DNA from: an uncultured Desulfovibrio sp.
Lineage (GTDB): Bacteria > Desulfobacterota > Desulfovibrionia > Desulfovibrionales > Desulfovibrionaceae
DNA: 12,135 nt
NCBI GenBank assembly: GCA_900555975.1
Contig: USNI01000015.1
Span: forward strand, 1 to 12,135
Direction: 5' to 3'
A program made the position numbers and the translations under genes. Every line of letters begins with the position of its first letter. Positions within the stretch are counted from its first letter, which is position 1. This document shows positions 5,884 through 12,135 of this stretch, piece after piece. The notes below the pieces were generated by a model. The model made no database searches and had not been told where the DNA came from. It saw nothing but the letters and a program-made list of their open reading frames with translations.

Positions 5884-5897
5884 GGATGAGACCCCCT
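5813..5897. repeat. Perfect 42-bp tandem duplication over the ybaK start
   Basis: Bases 5813-5854 and 5856-5897 are identical over 42 positions and separated by a single A. Each copy contains, on the minus strand, the AGGGGG ribosome binding sequence, the start codon and the first codons of ybaK. Perfect identity outside any coding constraint suggests a recent slippage event or an assembly artefact. Confidence 0.9.
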
Positions 5898-5926
5898 GCC
5901 GACATTGATTTCATGTTTTTTCAATT

Positions 5927-5950
5927 TTGTCGACAGAAATCGGTCGACAA
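5927..5950 (+). promoter_or_regulatory. Composite GntR-type operator upstream of the PLP-enzyme gene
   Basis: TTGTCGACAG (5927-5936), four bases (AAAT), then CGGTCGACAA (5941-5950): two dyads 14 bp apart centre to centre, in the same order and orientation relative to the gene as at 4500-4477. The pair ends 3 bp before the -35 box of the promoter at 5954, a position suited to control of this gene and possibly of the divergent ybaK. Confidence 0.7.
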
Positions 5951-5953
5951 ATA

Positions 5954-5983
5954 TTGACATGAGTTTTTCTTATTCCATATACT
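5954..5983 (+). promoter_or_regulatory. Promoter of the PLP-enzyme/transporter operon
   Basis: TTGACA (5954-5959) and TATACT (5978-5983) are separated by 18 bp, a near-consensus sigma70 promoter. It is bracketed by GTCGAC dyads on both sides. It implies a leader of about 60 nt before ATG 6052. Confidence 0.7.
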
Positions 5984-5991
5984 GTCGACAG
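5982..5991 (+). promoter_or_regulatory. Perfect CTGTCGACAG operator over the -10/start-site region
   Basis: This 10-bp perfect palindrome overlaps the last two bases of the -10 box and the expected transcription start. Its centre is 41 bp from that of the preceding dyad, about four helical turns, so protein bound at both could act cooperatively. Occupancy here would block RNA polymerase, consistent with repression. Confidence 0.65.
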
Positions 5992-6051
5992 AAGAAAGAA
6001 GGAATCGCCCTCATCCACGATTCACAACCGTTTCTCACTCAGGAGAGTAGT

Positions 6052-7296
6052 ATGAACGCCAAGTGTTCCGGACTTGTCTGCCGCGATTGCGGGACGAAAC
6101 TTGCAGAGTCGGAGTTTTCCCTGACCTGCCCGATATGCGGTGCCCCGATGCGGGTCGATTTTCCGGCGGAGGCCATCAGAGACGCTCTGAAGGATGGCAT
6201 GCCCGCCTATGATGACCGTTCCTATCTGTATCAGTGGCGTTCCATACTGCCCATATCGGATGAATCCCTCATTGCCCGCGTAACCCTGGGTGAAACAGAA
6301 ACGCCGCTTCTGCGCTCCAACCGTTACGGCCAGTCGCGGGGCATTGCCGACCTCTACTTCAAGGTTGAACAGGGGCCGACGCTCTCTCTTAAAGACAGAG
6401 GCACGTCCCTGTGCGTGCTGAAGGCCATCGAGCAGGGCTGCCATACCGTCTGTCTCTCCTCTTCCGGAAACAATGCGGCCAGCATTTCCGCCTACGGCTC
6501 CCGTGCAGGTCTCCGTCCTGTGGTGTTCGTACAGAAGCAGGTTTCCGCGGCCAAGATTTCCAAGAGCCTCGTCTACGGCGGCACGGTCATCCGCATCGAC
6601 GGCGACATGGCGGCCGCAAGCCGCATATGCAAGGAAATGGTGCAGGAAAAGGGCTGGTATCAGTGCGGAGGCCCGAATCCCTACCGCGTTGCCGGCAAGC
6701 GCACCTTCGCCTACGGCATCGTGCAGCAGCTCGGCCGCGCTCCCGACACCATTCTGATTCCCTGCGGCGGCGGCGCGGGCATGGTGGCCGCCTTCGACGG
6801 CTTTTCCGAAATGCTGGCTGCCGGCATCATCGACCACATGCCGCGCATCGTCGGTGTGCAGCTTACCGCCTGCAACCCCATCGCCACGGCCTTCCGTGAA
6901 GGCAAGGACACCGTCGTTCCGATAGAAAAGAAGCCTTCTCTTTCGGACGCCATCATGAACAACAATCCCCACTGGGGCAAATACTGCCTTCAGGCGGCCC
7001 GCAGCACGGGCGGCACCATGCTGGAAGTGTCCGACGAGGACTTCCTCCGCACCATTCGCGAACTCGGACGGACGGAAGGAATTTTCGTGGAACCCGCCGG
7101 CGCCGTCACCGTGGCTGCGCTGGACAAGCTCATCAGGACTCCCGGCTTCGAACAGCCCGGAGTGACGGTATGCAACCTGACGGGACACGGTCTGAACGCC
7201 CCTCAGGTTGCGACCAGAGAAGATGAGTATCCGGACGTCGTCGCTCCCTCCGTTGAAGCGGTGGAGGCACGTCTTCAGGACATCGGGCAGATCTGA
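6052..7296 (+). CDS. Threonine synthase-family PLP-dependent enzyme, substrate uncertain
   Basis: A 414-residue fold-type II PLP enzyme. An N-terminal zinc ribbon (C10-x2-C13 ... C26-x2-C29) precedes the catalytic domain, as in archaeal-type threonine synthases and related enzymes. PLP lysine K114 lies in GPTLSLKDRGTS (108-119); SSSGNNAAS (136-144) is the substrate/PLP loop; PCGGGAG (237-243) is the phosphate-binding glycine loop; EPAGA (347-351) and TGHG (377-380) follow. Typical threonine synthases read 'GSFKDRG' and 'SGNT', so LSLKDRG and SGNNAAS are departures. The start is ATG 6052 with AGGAGA 5 nt upstream; an in-frame extension from 5905 would run through the promoter. The neighbours are a peptide-type transporter and RidA, not hom or thrB, so an elimination or replacement reaction on an imported amino acid is plausible. 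Ordinary threonine synthase or a cysteate-synthase-like activity remain alternatives. Confidence 0.82.
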   Translation: MNAKCSGLVCRDCGTKLAESEFSLTCPICGAPMRVDFPAEAIRDALKDGMPAYDDRSYLYQWRSILPISDESLIARVTLGETETPLLRSNRYGQSRGIADLYFKVEQGPTLSLKDRGTSLCVLKAIEQGCHTVCLSSSGNNAASISAYGSRAGLRPVVFVQKQVSAAKISKSLVYGGTVIRIDGDMAAASRICKEMVQEKGWYQCGGPNPYRVAGKRTFAYGIVQQLGRAPDTILIPCGGGAGMVAAFDGFSEMLAAGIIDHMPRIVGVQLTACNPIATAFREGKDTVVPIEKKPSLSDAIMNNNPHWGKYCLQAARSTGGTMLEVSDEDFLRTIRELGRTEGIFVEPAGAVTVAALDKLIRTPGFEQPGVTVCNLTGHGLNAPQVATREDEYPDVVAPSVEAVEARLQDIGQI

Positions 7297-7331
7297 CGCT
7301 CAGGAATGGAAGGCATATCAAACGCCGGAAA

Positions 7332-7375
7332 CATATCCGTACGTCGACAACAAGGAACGTACTGCGACGGATATG
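7332..7375 (+). promoter_or_regulatory. Inverted repeat enclosing a GTCGAC site before the binding-protein gene
   Basis: CATATCCGT (7332-7340) and ACGGATATG (7367-7375) are perfect inverted repeats. Inside them GTACGT (7339-7344) can also pair with ACGTAC (7357-7362), which gives a longer stem with a bulge. The enclosed ACGTCGACAA (7341-7350) shares GTCGACAA with the operators upstream but lacks their left-arm T. It lies in the 107-bp gap between the PLP-enzyme stop and ATG 7404. It could be a weaker GntR site, an mRNA structure setting binding-protein expression, or both. No good promoter is seen here. Confidence 0.45.
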
Positions 7376-7403
7376 ATCATAAAGGAACACAAAGGAGGTT
7401 AGT

Positions 7404-8987
7404 ATGATCAAACTGTCCTGGCTACTCACTCCCGTCATGATCCTGACTCTGGGGATGGGCGGAACGGCCCTGGCACGAGATTTTGTCATCGGCGTGCAGA
7501 GCATTGCGGAAACTCTTGATCCGCATGACTCCATGGCGGGACAGGGTTTCGACTACCGCGGCCATGTGTATGATTCCATTGTCTGGCTGGACGGCACAGG
7601 CAATCCCAAACCCGGTCTGGTCACGGACTGGAAGTGCGTTGATCCCTACACCTGGGAACTGACCGTCCGCTCCGACGTGAAGTTCCATGACGGCTCTCCC
7701 CTGACCGCCGAAGACATCGCCTTCTCCCTGTGGCGCACCTGCCACGTTCCCGGCACGGACAATCCCATGTCCATCGTCGGCAATCTGGTCAGCGAACGCA
7801 TCGTCGTCTCTCCCACCAAACTGATCCTGAAGACTCCCACTCCGCAGCCCATTCTGATGCGGTACATGGGTCTCGTGCCCGTGGTCTCCAAGGCTGTCGG
7901 CGAAAAGCACATGGAAGTCAACGACTATAATACCGGCGTGGCCAGTATCGGCACCGGTCCCTACAAGCTGAAGGAATTCGTCACCGGTCAGCGCATCGTG
8001 CTGGAACGCAACGACAATTACTGGGGCGAAAAGCCCGCATGGGAAACCGTAACGCTGCTCAACATCGAAAAGCCTGAAAGCCGCGTGTCAGCTCTTCTCG
8101 CCGGCGACGTGGATCTGATCAACGAAGTGCCCGCCGAACAGATTCAGAATCTGGACAACAACAACGCCGTCAAGGTCTGGCGCGCCAAGTCCACGCTGTT
8201 CCGCTTCCTGATCATGGATCAGTTCACAGACTCCCCCTCGGACATGACCGACAACGACGGCAAGCCCATGACCAAGAATCCCTTCAAGGATCACAGGGTC
8301 CGTCAGGCCATTTCTCTGGCCATCAACCGTGAAGCGCTGATCCAGACCGCTCTGGAAGGTCTCGGCATTCCTGCCGGTCAGCTGCTCGACGAAGGCTTCA
8401 CCGGCGTGGATCCCACGCTGAAGCCCGACACCTACAACCCCAAGGAAGCCAAGCGCCTGCTCACCGAAGCCGGATATCCCGACGGTTTCAGAGTCGTGCT
8501 CCACGGTTCCTCCGGCCACTACTACAATGCGCCTCAGGTCGTGGAAACCATCGGACAGATGCTGGCCCGCGTCGGCATCAAGACCACCATCGAAATCCAT
8601 CCCCGTGCGGAATACTCCAGAGCCGGCCGTCGTTTTGAATACAGTTTCGCGCTCTTCGGCTGGGGCGTGAACGTGGGCGAAACCAGCGAATCCATCATGG
8701 CGCTGCTCATGACCAACGATCCCGAAACCGGCACCGGCTTCGCCAACCGCGGTCGCTATTCCAACCCCGCCGTGGACGAAGCGGCCCGTGCGGCTCTTGC
8801 CGAATTCGATCCCGAGAAGCGCGACAAGCTGCTTGCCAAGACCGTACGCATCGCCATGGAAGACTACGGCATCATGCCCCTCTACTTCGGCATGGGCGTC
8901 TGGGCCTCCAAGGCCGACGTCAAGTTCGATGCCCGTCCCGACAGCCGCACCCTGGCCATTCTGGCCACTCCGGCCGACGGCAAATAA
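7404..8987 (+). CDS. ABC transporter periplasmic solute-binding protein, peptide/opine/nickel family 5
   Basis: A 527-residue SBP_bac_5 protein that binds the substrate outside the cytoplasmic membrane and delivers it to the permeases encoded downstream. Residues 1-24 form a signal peptide (K3, hydrophobic 5-20, cleavage after TALA, mature start RDFVIG); there is no lipobox Cys, so it is a soluble periplasmic protein. Family marks: VKFHDGSPLTAEDIAFSL (92-109), GTGPYKLKEF (183-192) and NDNYWG (203-208), then FKDHRVRQAISLAINREALI and AKRLLTEAGYPDGF. The ribosome binding site AAAGGAGG is strong. Family members carry di- and oligopeptides, opines, glutathione, nickel or sugars; sequence alone does not choose, although linkage to amino-acid enzymes favours a peptide or amino-acid conjugate. 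It probably shares a transcript with the PLP enzyme and is followed by a strong hairpin and a 385-bp gap. Confidence 0.92.
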   Translation: MIKLSWLLTPVMILTLGMGGTALARDFVIGVQSIAETLDPHDSMAGQGFDYRGHVYDSIVWLDGTGNPKPGLVTDWKCVDPYTWELTVRSDVKFHDGSPLTAEDIAFSLWRTCHVPGTDNPMSIVGNLVSERIVVSPTKLILKTPTPQPILMRYMGLVPVVSKAVGEKHMEVNDYNTGVASIGTGPYKLKEFVTGQRIVLERNDNYWGEKPAWETVTLLNIEKPESRVSALLAGDVDLINEVPAEQIQNLDNNNAVKVWRAKSTLFRFLIMDQFTDSPSDMTDNDGKPMTKNPFKDHRVRQAISLAINREALIQTALEGLGIPAGQLLDEGFTGVDPTLKPDTYNPKEAKRLLTEAGYPDGFRVVLHGSSGHYYNAPQVVETIGQMLARVGIKTTIEIHPRAEYSRAGRRFEYSFALFGWGVNVGETSESIMALLMTNDPETGTGFANRGRYSNPAVDEAARAALAEFDPEKRDKLLAKTVRIAMEDYGIMPLYFGMGVWASKADVKFDARPDSRTLAILATPADGK

Positions 8988-9004
8988 TTCGTCATTGAAC
9001 CCGC

Positions 9005-9037
9005 TTTCCGGTCGGGATGCCCGCTCCCGGCCGGAAA
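9005..9037 (+). repeat. Stable hairpin after the binding-protein gene
   Basis: TTTCCGG-T-CGGGA (9005-9017) pairs with TCCCG-G-CCGGAAA (9025-9037) around a 7-nt loop, about 13 base pairs including one T-G. It is not followed by a clean T run (CGGCCTTCATCC follows), so I read it as an mRNA-stabilising or partial-termination structure. Such elements commonly keep the binding protein more abundant than the permeases. Confidence 0.6.
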
Positions 9038-9171
9038 CGGCCTTCATCCCGGTTTTGTATCCGCTGTCCTCTAGCACTGCCTGAGAAGCGCTCCCCAACC
9101 GCATTCGCCCGGCAACCTCCTCGAAATATGTTCTTGCCCGGTCGAAACCGTCAGAAACAAGATTCCCCGAC

Positions 9172-9186
9172 TGTCTGCGGCAGACA
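9172..9186. repeat. Perfect 15-bp palindrome TGTCTGC-G-GCAGACA
   Basis: Seven-base arms are perfectly inverted around a single G in the middle of the long spacer before the permease genes. It differs from the GTCGAC operators. It could be a binding site for another regulator or part of an RNA fold; nothing else supports a choice. Confidence 0.5.
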
Positions 9187-9372
9187 CGGATCATCCCACC
9201 CCGTACAGAAACATGCAGCGAGGCGCATTCCGCGCTCCGCACGCAGGCCGTGCCGACATGACGGAGATTTGCCAAGATACGCGTTACGAAACCCCGGTTC
9301 GGCGCAGGCCGGCGACCATGTCCCCTCTGCGTAGCCGGTATGCTCCAACCCGATCCTGAGGGGGAGGCATAA

Positions 9373-10356
9373 ATGTTTGTTTTTTTCATTCGAAGATTCG
9401 GTCAGGCCATTCTGGCCCTGTTCGTCACCTCCATACTCATCTTCCTTGCGGTCTATGCCATCGGCGACCCTGCCGAAGTGCTGATCGACCCGCAGGCTCC
9501 CGATGAACAGGTCGCACGTCTGCGGGCCGTTCTCGGTCTGGACAAGCCTCTCTGGCAGCAGTACCTCTTCTTCCTTGAAAGAGCCGCACACGGCAGTCTC
9601 GGACTGTCCTACTTCTACAAGGTGGACGCGCTCGACCTCATTCTGCAGCGTATGCCCGCCACCATCGAACTTGCCCTGGTCGCCTCCATGCTGGCGCTCG
9701 TCATCGGCATTCCGCTCGGCTTCATCGCCGGCGCCCGCCCCGACAGCCTGCTCGGACGCTCCATCATGGGCTTCTCCATCGCCGGATTCAGTCTGCCGGC
9801 CTTCTGGGTGGGACTATGTCTGATCAAGTTCTTCGCCGCCGATCTCCAATGGCTGCCGTCCATAGGCAGAGGCGAGACGCGTGAGCTGTTCGGCATACAA
9901 TGGAGCATACTGACGCTTGACGGATGGTCGCACATCATCCTGCCTGCCATCACCCTGTCACTGGCAAAACTCGCTCTCATCATCCGTCTGACCAGAGCAG
10001 GCGTACGTGAAGCCATGCTCATGGACTACATCAAGTTTGCCCGTGCCAAGGGTCTGGCCCCGTGCCGCATCCTCGGCGTGTACGTCATGAAGAACATCCT
10101 CATTCCCATCATCACGGTATTCGGCATCGAACTTGCACGACTGCTCACCGGTGCCATGATCGTGGAATCCGTCTTCGCATGGCCCGGCATGGGCAAACTG
10201 CTCATTGACTCCATGGGCGTGCTGGATCGTCCGATTCTCGTCTCCTTCCTTCTCATTACCGTGACGACGTTCATCGTCATCAATTTCATCGTCGACCTGC
10301 TCTATTCGGTCATAGACCCCCGCATCCGCCTTGGAGGAGGATCACGCAATGACTAA
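9373..10356 (+). CDS. ABC transporter permease, DppB/OppB type
   Basis: A 327-residue inner-membrane permease of full family length. The first membrane segment is at about 12-30, then comes the periplasmic part with the family's 'LGLDKPLWQQYL-x-FL' stretch (54-68), then membrane spans near 98-120, 132-155, 186-205, 242-262 and 288-312. The EAA loop that contacts the ATPases is REAMLMDYIKFARAKGL (212-228), followed by VESVFAWPGMGKLL (264-277) and the C-terminal YSVIDPRIRL (311-320), both typical of DppB/OppB. The start is ATG 9373 with GGGGAGG 5 nt upstream. Its last 8 bp overlap the next permease gene, which implies translational coupling and a heterodimeric pore. Confidence 0.93.
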   Translation: MFVFFIRRFGQAILALFVTSILIFLAVYAIGDPAEVLIDPQAPDEQVARLRAVLGLDKPLWQQYLFFLERAAHGSLGLSYFYKVDALDLILQRMPATIELALVASMLALVIGIPLGFIAGARPDSLLGRSIMGFSIAGFSLPAFWVGLCLIKFFAADLQWLPSIGRGETRELFGIQWSILTLDGWSHIILPAITLSLAKLALIIRLTRAGVREAMLMDYIKFARAKGLAPCRILGVYVMKNILIPIITVFGIELARLLTGAMIVESVFAWPGMGKLLIDSMGVLDRPILVSFLLITVTTFIVINFIVDLLYSVIDPRIRLGGGSRND

Positions 10357-11257
10357 GACTTCCGCCTCTGCTCCCGGGCAGGAAGAAAGTCGCTTCGGAA
10401 GGGTTGCCAGAGAATATTTCGAAAGCCCTCTGGCGACCATCGCTCTGGTAGTGTTCTGCCTTATTCTGCTTGCCGCTTTGTTTGCCCCCTGGCTTTCTCC
10501 CCAGAATCCCTACGATCCTCTGGAGATCAACTTCATGGACGCCCGACTCGCCCCCGGCAGTCCCGCTTCCGAAACGGACATGACCTACTGGCTCGGAACC
10601 GATGCTCAGGGCCGCGACATGGTCAGCAGCATCCTCTACGGCATCCGCATCAGCCTCGCCGTGGGCGTGATGAGTTCCTTCATCGCCATGCTTCTGGGTG
10701 CAGCCCTCGGTCTCATCTCCTCCTATCTCGGCGGCTTTTTCGACGCGCTGCTCATGAGAATCGTGGAAATACAGATCAGCCTGCCGTCCGCTCTCGTGGC
10801 GCTGGTGTTCATCGCCCTGTTCGGCCGAGGCGTGGACAGGCTCATCATAGCTCTGGTTCTGGTGCAGTGGGCCTACTTCGCAAGAACGGTACGGGCATCG
10901 GCCCTGTCGGAAAAGAACAAGGAATACGTGGAAGCCGCCACATGTCTGGCCATGCCCACCTGGCGCATCATCTTTCAGTACATCTTTCCCAACTGTCTTG
11001 CCCCGCTTCTGGTCATCGTCACCATCCAGATGAGCCATGCCATCACCCTTGAGGCTTCCCTCTCCTTCCTCGGACTGGGCCTGCCCATCACCGAGCCTTC
11101 CCTCGGTCTGCTCATCTCCAACGGATTCCGGCATCTGATGAACGGACGGTACTGGATCAGTATGTATCCCGGCGTAGCGCTCTTCATTCTCGTCATGGCC
11201 ATCAACCTGGTGGCCGACCGTCTGCGCGACATCTTCAACCCGCGGCTGCAGCGCTGA
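10349..11257 (+). CDS. ABC transporter permease, DppC/OppC type
   Basis: A 302-residue inner-membrane permease, partner of the preceding one. After a cytoplasmic N-terminus of about 27 residues and the first membrane segment (29-48) come WLGTDAQGRDMVSSILYG (81-98), the family marker, the transmembrane core, the EAA loop EYVEAATCLAMPTWRIIFQY (192-211), LEASLSFLGLGL (234-245) and the closing DRLRDIFNPRL (290-300). I chose ATG 10349 because GGAGGAGG (10333-10340) stands 8 nt upstream; the TTG-initiated reading from 10331 would include that ribosome binding site. It overlaps the upstream gene by 8 bp and precedes the ATPase gene by 10 bp. Confidence 0.93.
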   Translation: MTKTSASAPGQEESRFGRVAREYFESPLATIALVVFCLILLAALFAPWLSPQNPYDPLEINFMDARLAPGSPASETDMTYWLGTDAQGRDMVSSILYGIRISLAVGVMSSFIAMLLGAALGLISSYLGGFFDALLMRIVEIQISLPSALVALVFIALFGRGVDRLIIALVLVQWAYFARTVRASALSEKNKEYVEAATCLAMPTWRIIFQYIFPNCLAPLLVIVTIQMSHAITLEASLSFLGLGLPITEPSLGLLISNGFRHLMNGRYWISMYPGVALFILVMAINLVADRLRDIFNPRLQR

Positions 11258-11267
11258 AGGAGCTTCC

Positions 11268-12135
11268 ATGTCCGACATCGTTCTCGACGTTGACAATCTG
11301 CATACGCACTTCTTCACCCGGCGCGGTCTGGTGCGTGCCGTGGACGGCATCAGCTTCCAGGTGCACAAGGGCGAAGTCGTCGGCCTGATCGGAGAATCCG
11401 GATCCGGCAAAAGTGTGACCGGCTTCTCCATCATGCGCCTCGTGGACGCCCCGGGACGCATCGTGGAAGGTCAGATCCGCTTTCTCGGCCATGATCTGGC
11501 CAGCCTCACCGAAAGACAGATGAGGAACCTGCGCGGCTCCCGCATCGCCATGATCTTTCAGGATCCCATGATGACGCTCAATCCGGTCCTGCGCATCGAC
11601 ACGCAGATGATCGATGCCGTTCTGGCCCATGACAACGTCAGCAAGGCGGAAGCGCGCATCCGTGCAAGGGACGCGCTCGGCAAGGTGGGCATTCCCTCGC
11701 CCGAAGAAAGACTGAAGGCGTATCCCCATCAGTTCTCCGGAGGCATGCGTCAGCGCGTCGCCATCGCCATCGCCATGCTGCACAAACCGGAGCTGCTCAT
11801 AGCCGACGAACCGACCACCGCGCTCGACGTCACCATTCAGGGCGAAATCCTGAGCGAGATGCAGAAGCTGTGCAAGGAAAGCGGCACCTCGCTCATATGG
11901 ATCACCCATGACCTTGCCGTCGTGGCTGGTCTTGCCCACTCCATCTGCGTCATGTACGCCGGCAAAATCGTGGAATACGGCCCTGTGGATGACGTGCTGG
12001 ATCGTCCTCTTCATCCGTATACGCAGGGTCTGCTGCGCTCCATCCCCGGCGAAAGCCTCATGGAAAAGGGCAAGCCCCTGAAGCAGATCCCCGGTTCCAT
12101 GCCTTCTCTGCTCTCGCTGCCGCCGGGATGCGCCT
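11268..12135 (+). CDS. ABC transporter ATP-binding protein, DppD/OppD type (3' end outside window)
   Basis: The open frame starts at ATG 11268 (AAGGAG upstream) and runs off the window after 289 codons. It powers import through the two permeases. Visible motifs: Walker A GESGSGKS (42-49), Q-loop FQDPMMTLNP (97-106, Q98), signature FSGGMRQRVAIA (156-167), Walker B LLIADEPT (176-183) with catalytic E181, and the switch H214 in WITHD. The C-terminal oligopeptide/dipeptide extension has begun: HPYTQGLLRSIPG (249-261), and the window ends at PPGCA, where members normally enter the Cys-rich 'GC-x-F-x-x-RC' segment. Only the final few dozen residues should be missing. A second ATPase (DppF/OppF type) would be expected next. 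Confidence 0.94.
   Translation, partial: MSDIVLDVDNLHTHFFTRRGLVRAVDGISFQVHKGEVVGLIGESGSGKSVTGFSIMRLVDAPGRIVEGQIRFLGHDLASLTERQMRNLRGSRIAMIFQDPMMTLNPVLRIDTQMIDAVLAHDNVSKAEARIRARDALGKVGIPSPEERLKAYPHQFSGGMRQRVAIAIAMLHKPELLIADEPTTALDVTIQGEILSEMQKLCKESGTSLIWITHDLAVVAGLAHSICVMYAGKIVEYGPVDDVLDRPLHPYTQGLLRSIPGESLMEKGKPLKQIPGSMPSLLSLPPGCA

Larger units (their letters stand above)
8988..9372. other. Long intra-operon spacer between binding protein and permease
   Basis: These 385 bp hold no gene I recognise; the short open frames lack ribosome binding sites and family resemblance. Two structures stand out, listed separately: a stable hairpin just after the binding-protein stop and a 15-bp perfect palindrome at 9172-9186. 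The first permease gene has its own good ribosome binding site (GGGGAGG). No convincing promoter was found here, so read-through from upstream is assumed. Confidence 0.5.

Noticed and set aside
5813..5897. CRISPR-like or mobile-element direct repeats
   Set aside because: There are just two copies with a single-base spacer covering a gene start, which is a local tandem duplication; no target-site or cas signature is present.
5905..6051. N-terminal extension of the PLP enzyme from an upstream in-frame start
   Set aside because: It would translate through the promoter and operators and lacks a ribosome binding site, whereas ATG 6052 has AGGAGA at proper spacing and starts just before the zinc ribbon.
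8088..9389. A 433-codon minus-strand frame opposite the solute-binding protein gene
   Set aside because: Gly/Val/His-rich antisense shadow; it would cross the long spacer and the start of the permease, with no family match.
10288..10297. GTCGAC inside the first permease gene as a further operator
   Set aside because: It lies within coding sequence, lacks the flanking T-N/N-A bases of the operator pattern and has no promoter nearby.
10310..12014. Long minus-strand frames opposite the permease and ATPase genes
   Set aside because: The plus strand encodes unmistakable DppC and DppD family proteins here; the antisense frames have repetitive His/Asp/Glu/Gly composition typical of shadows.

Overview
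The window looks like about 12 kb of a bacterial chromosome with coding regions near 55-60 % G+C. Compact intergenic regions, sigma70-like TTGACA boxes, strong AGGAGG ribosome binding sites, a free-standing di-Mop protein and a complete peptide-type ABC transporter fit a Gram-negative, probably Desulfovibrionaceae-like, anaerobe. That placement is an impression only; there is no rRNA or other phylogenetic marker here.

Layout. Bases 1-40 hold the first 13 codons of a minus-strand gene that leaves the window, with a clear promoter behind it. Bases 102-926 hold no gene I can recognise, and the first 300 of them are AT-rich. A lone minus-strand Mop (molybdate-binding) gene follows at 999-1427. 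Next come the frameshifted, truncated remnant of a Crp/Fnr-type regulator (1552-1812), a strong terminator, and a cluster of hairpins.

From 4414 down to 2041, four small minus-strand genes run in one direction: OsmC-family protein, RidA, aspartate dehydrogenase-like reductase, second OsmC-family protein. An internal terminator lies between ridA and the dehydrogenase. Upstream of them, also on minus, are a GntR/FCD regulator (4577-5278) and a YbaK/EbsC aminoacyl-tRNA deacylase (5334-5840). The ybaK start region is duplicated as a perfect 42-bp tandem repeat. Divergently, on plus, are a threonine-synthase-family PLP enzyme (6052-7296), a peptide-type ABC solute-binding protein (7404-8987), two permeases (9373-10356, 10349-11257) and an ATPase cut by the window end (11268-12135).

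The most informative structure is regulatory. A GTCGAC-centred dyad of the type bound by FadR-subfamily GntR proteins recurs in the control regions. A composite of two such dyads spaced 14 bp centre to centre, in the same orientation relative to transcription, precedes both the OsmC-RidA operon and the PLP-enzyme/transporter operon. A third perfect dyad overlaps the -10 region of the latter, and a weaker one sits before the binding-protein gene. I therefore read the locus as one GntR-controlled regulon on both strands. Imported peptide or amino-acid-like substrates would be processed by a PLP enzyme, RidA would clear reactive enamine/imine products, the AspDH-like enzyme would interconvert an amino acid and its imine, and OsmC and YbaK proteins would play protective roles. 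The substrate is not determined by the sequence.
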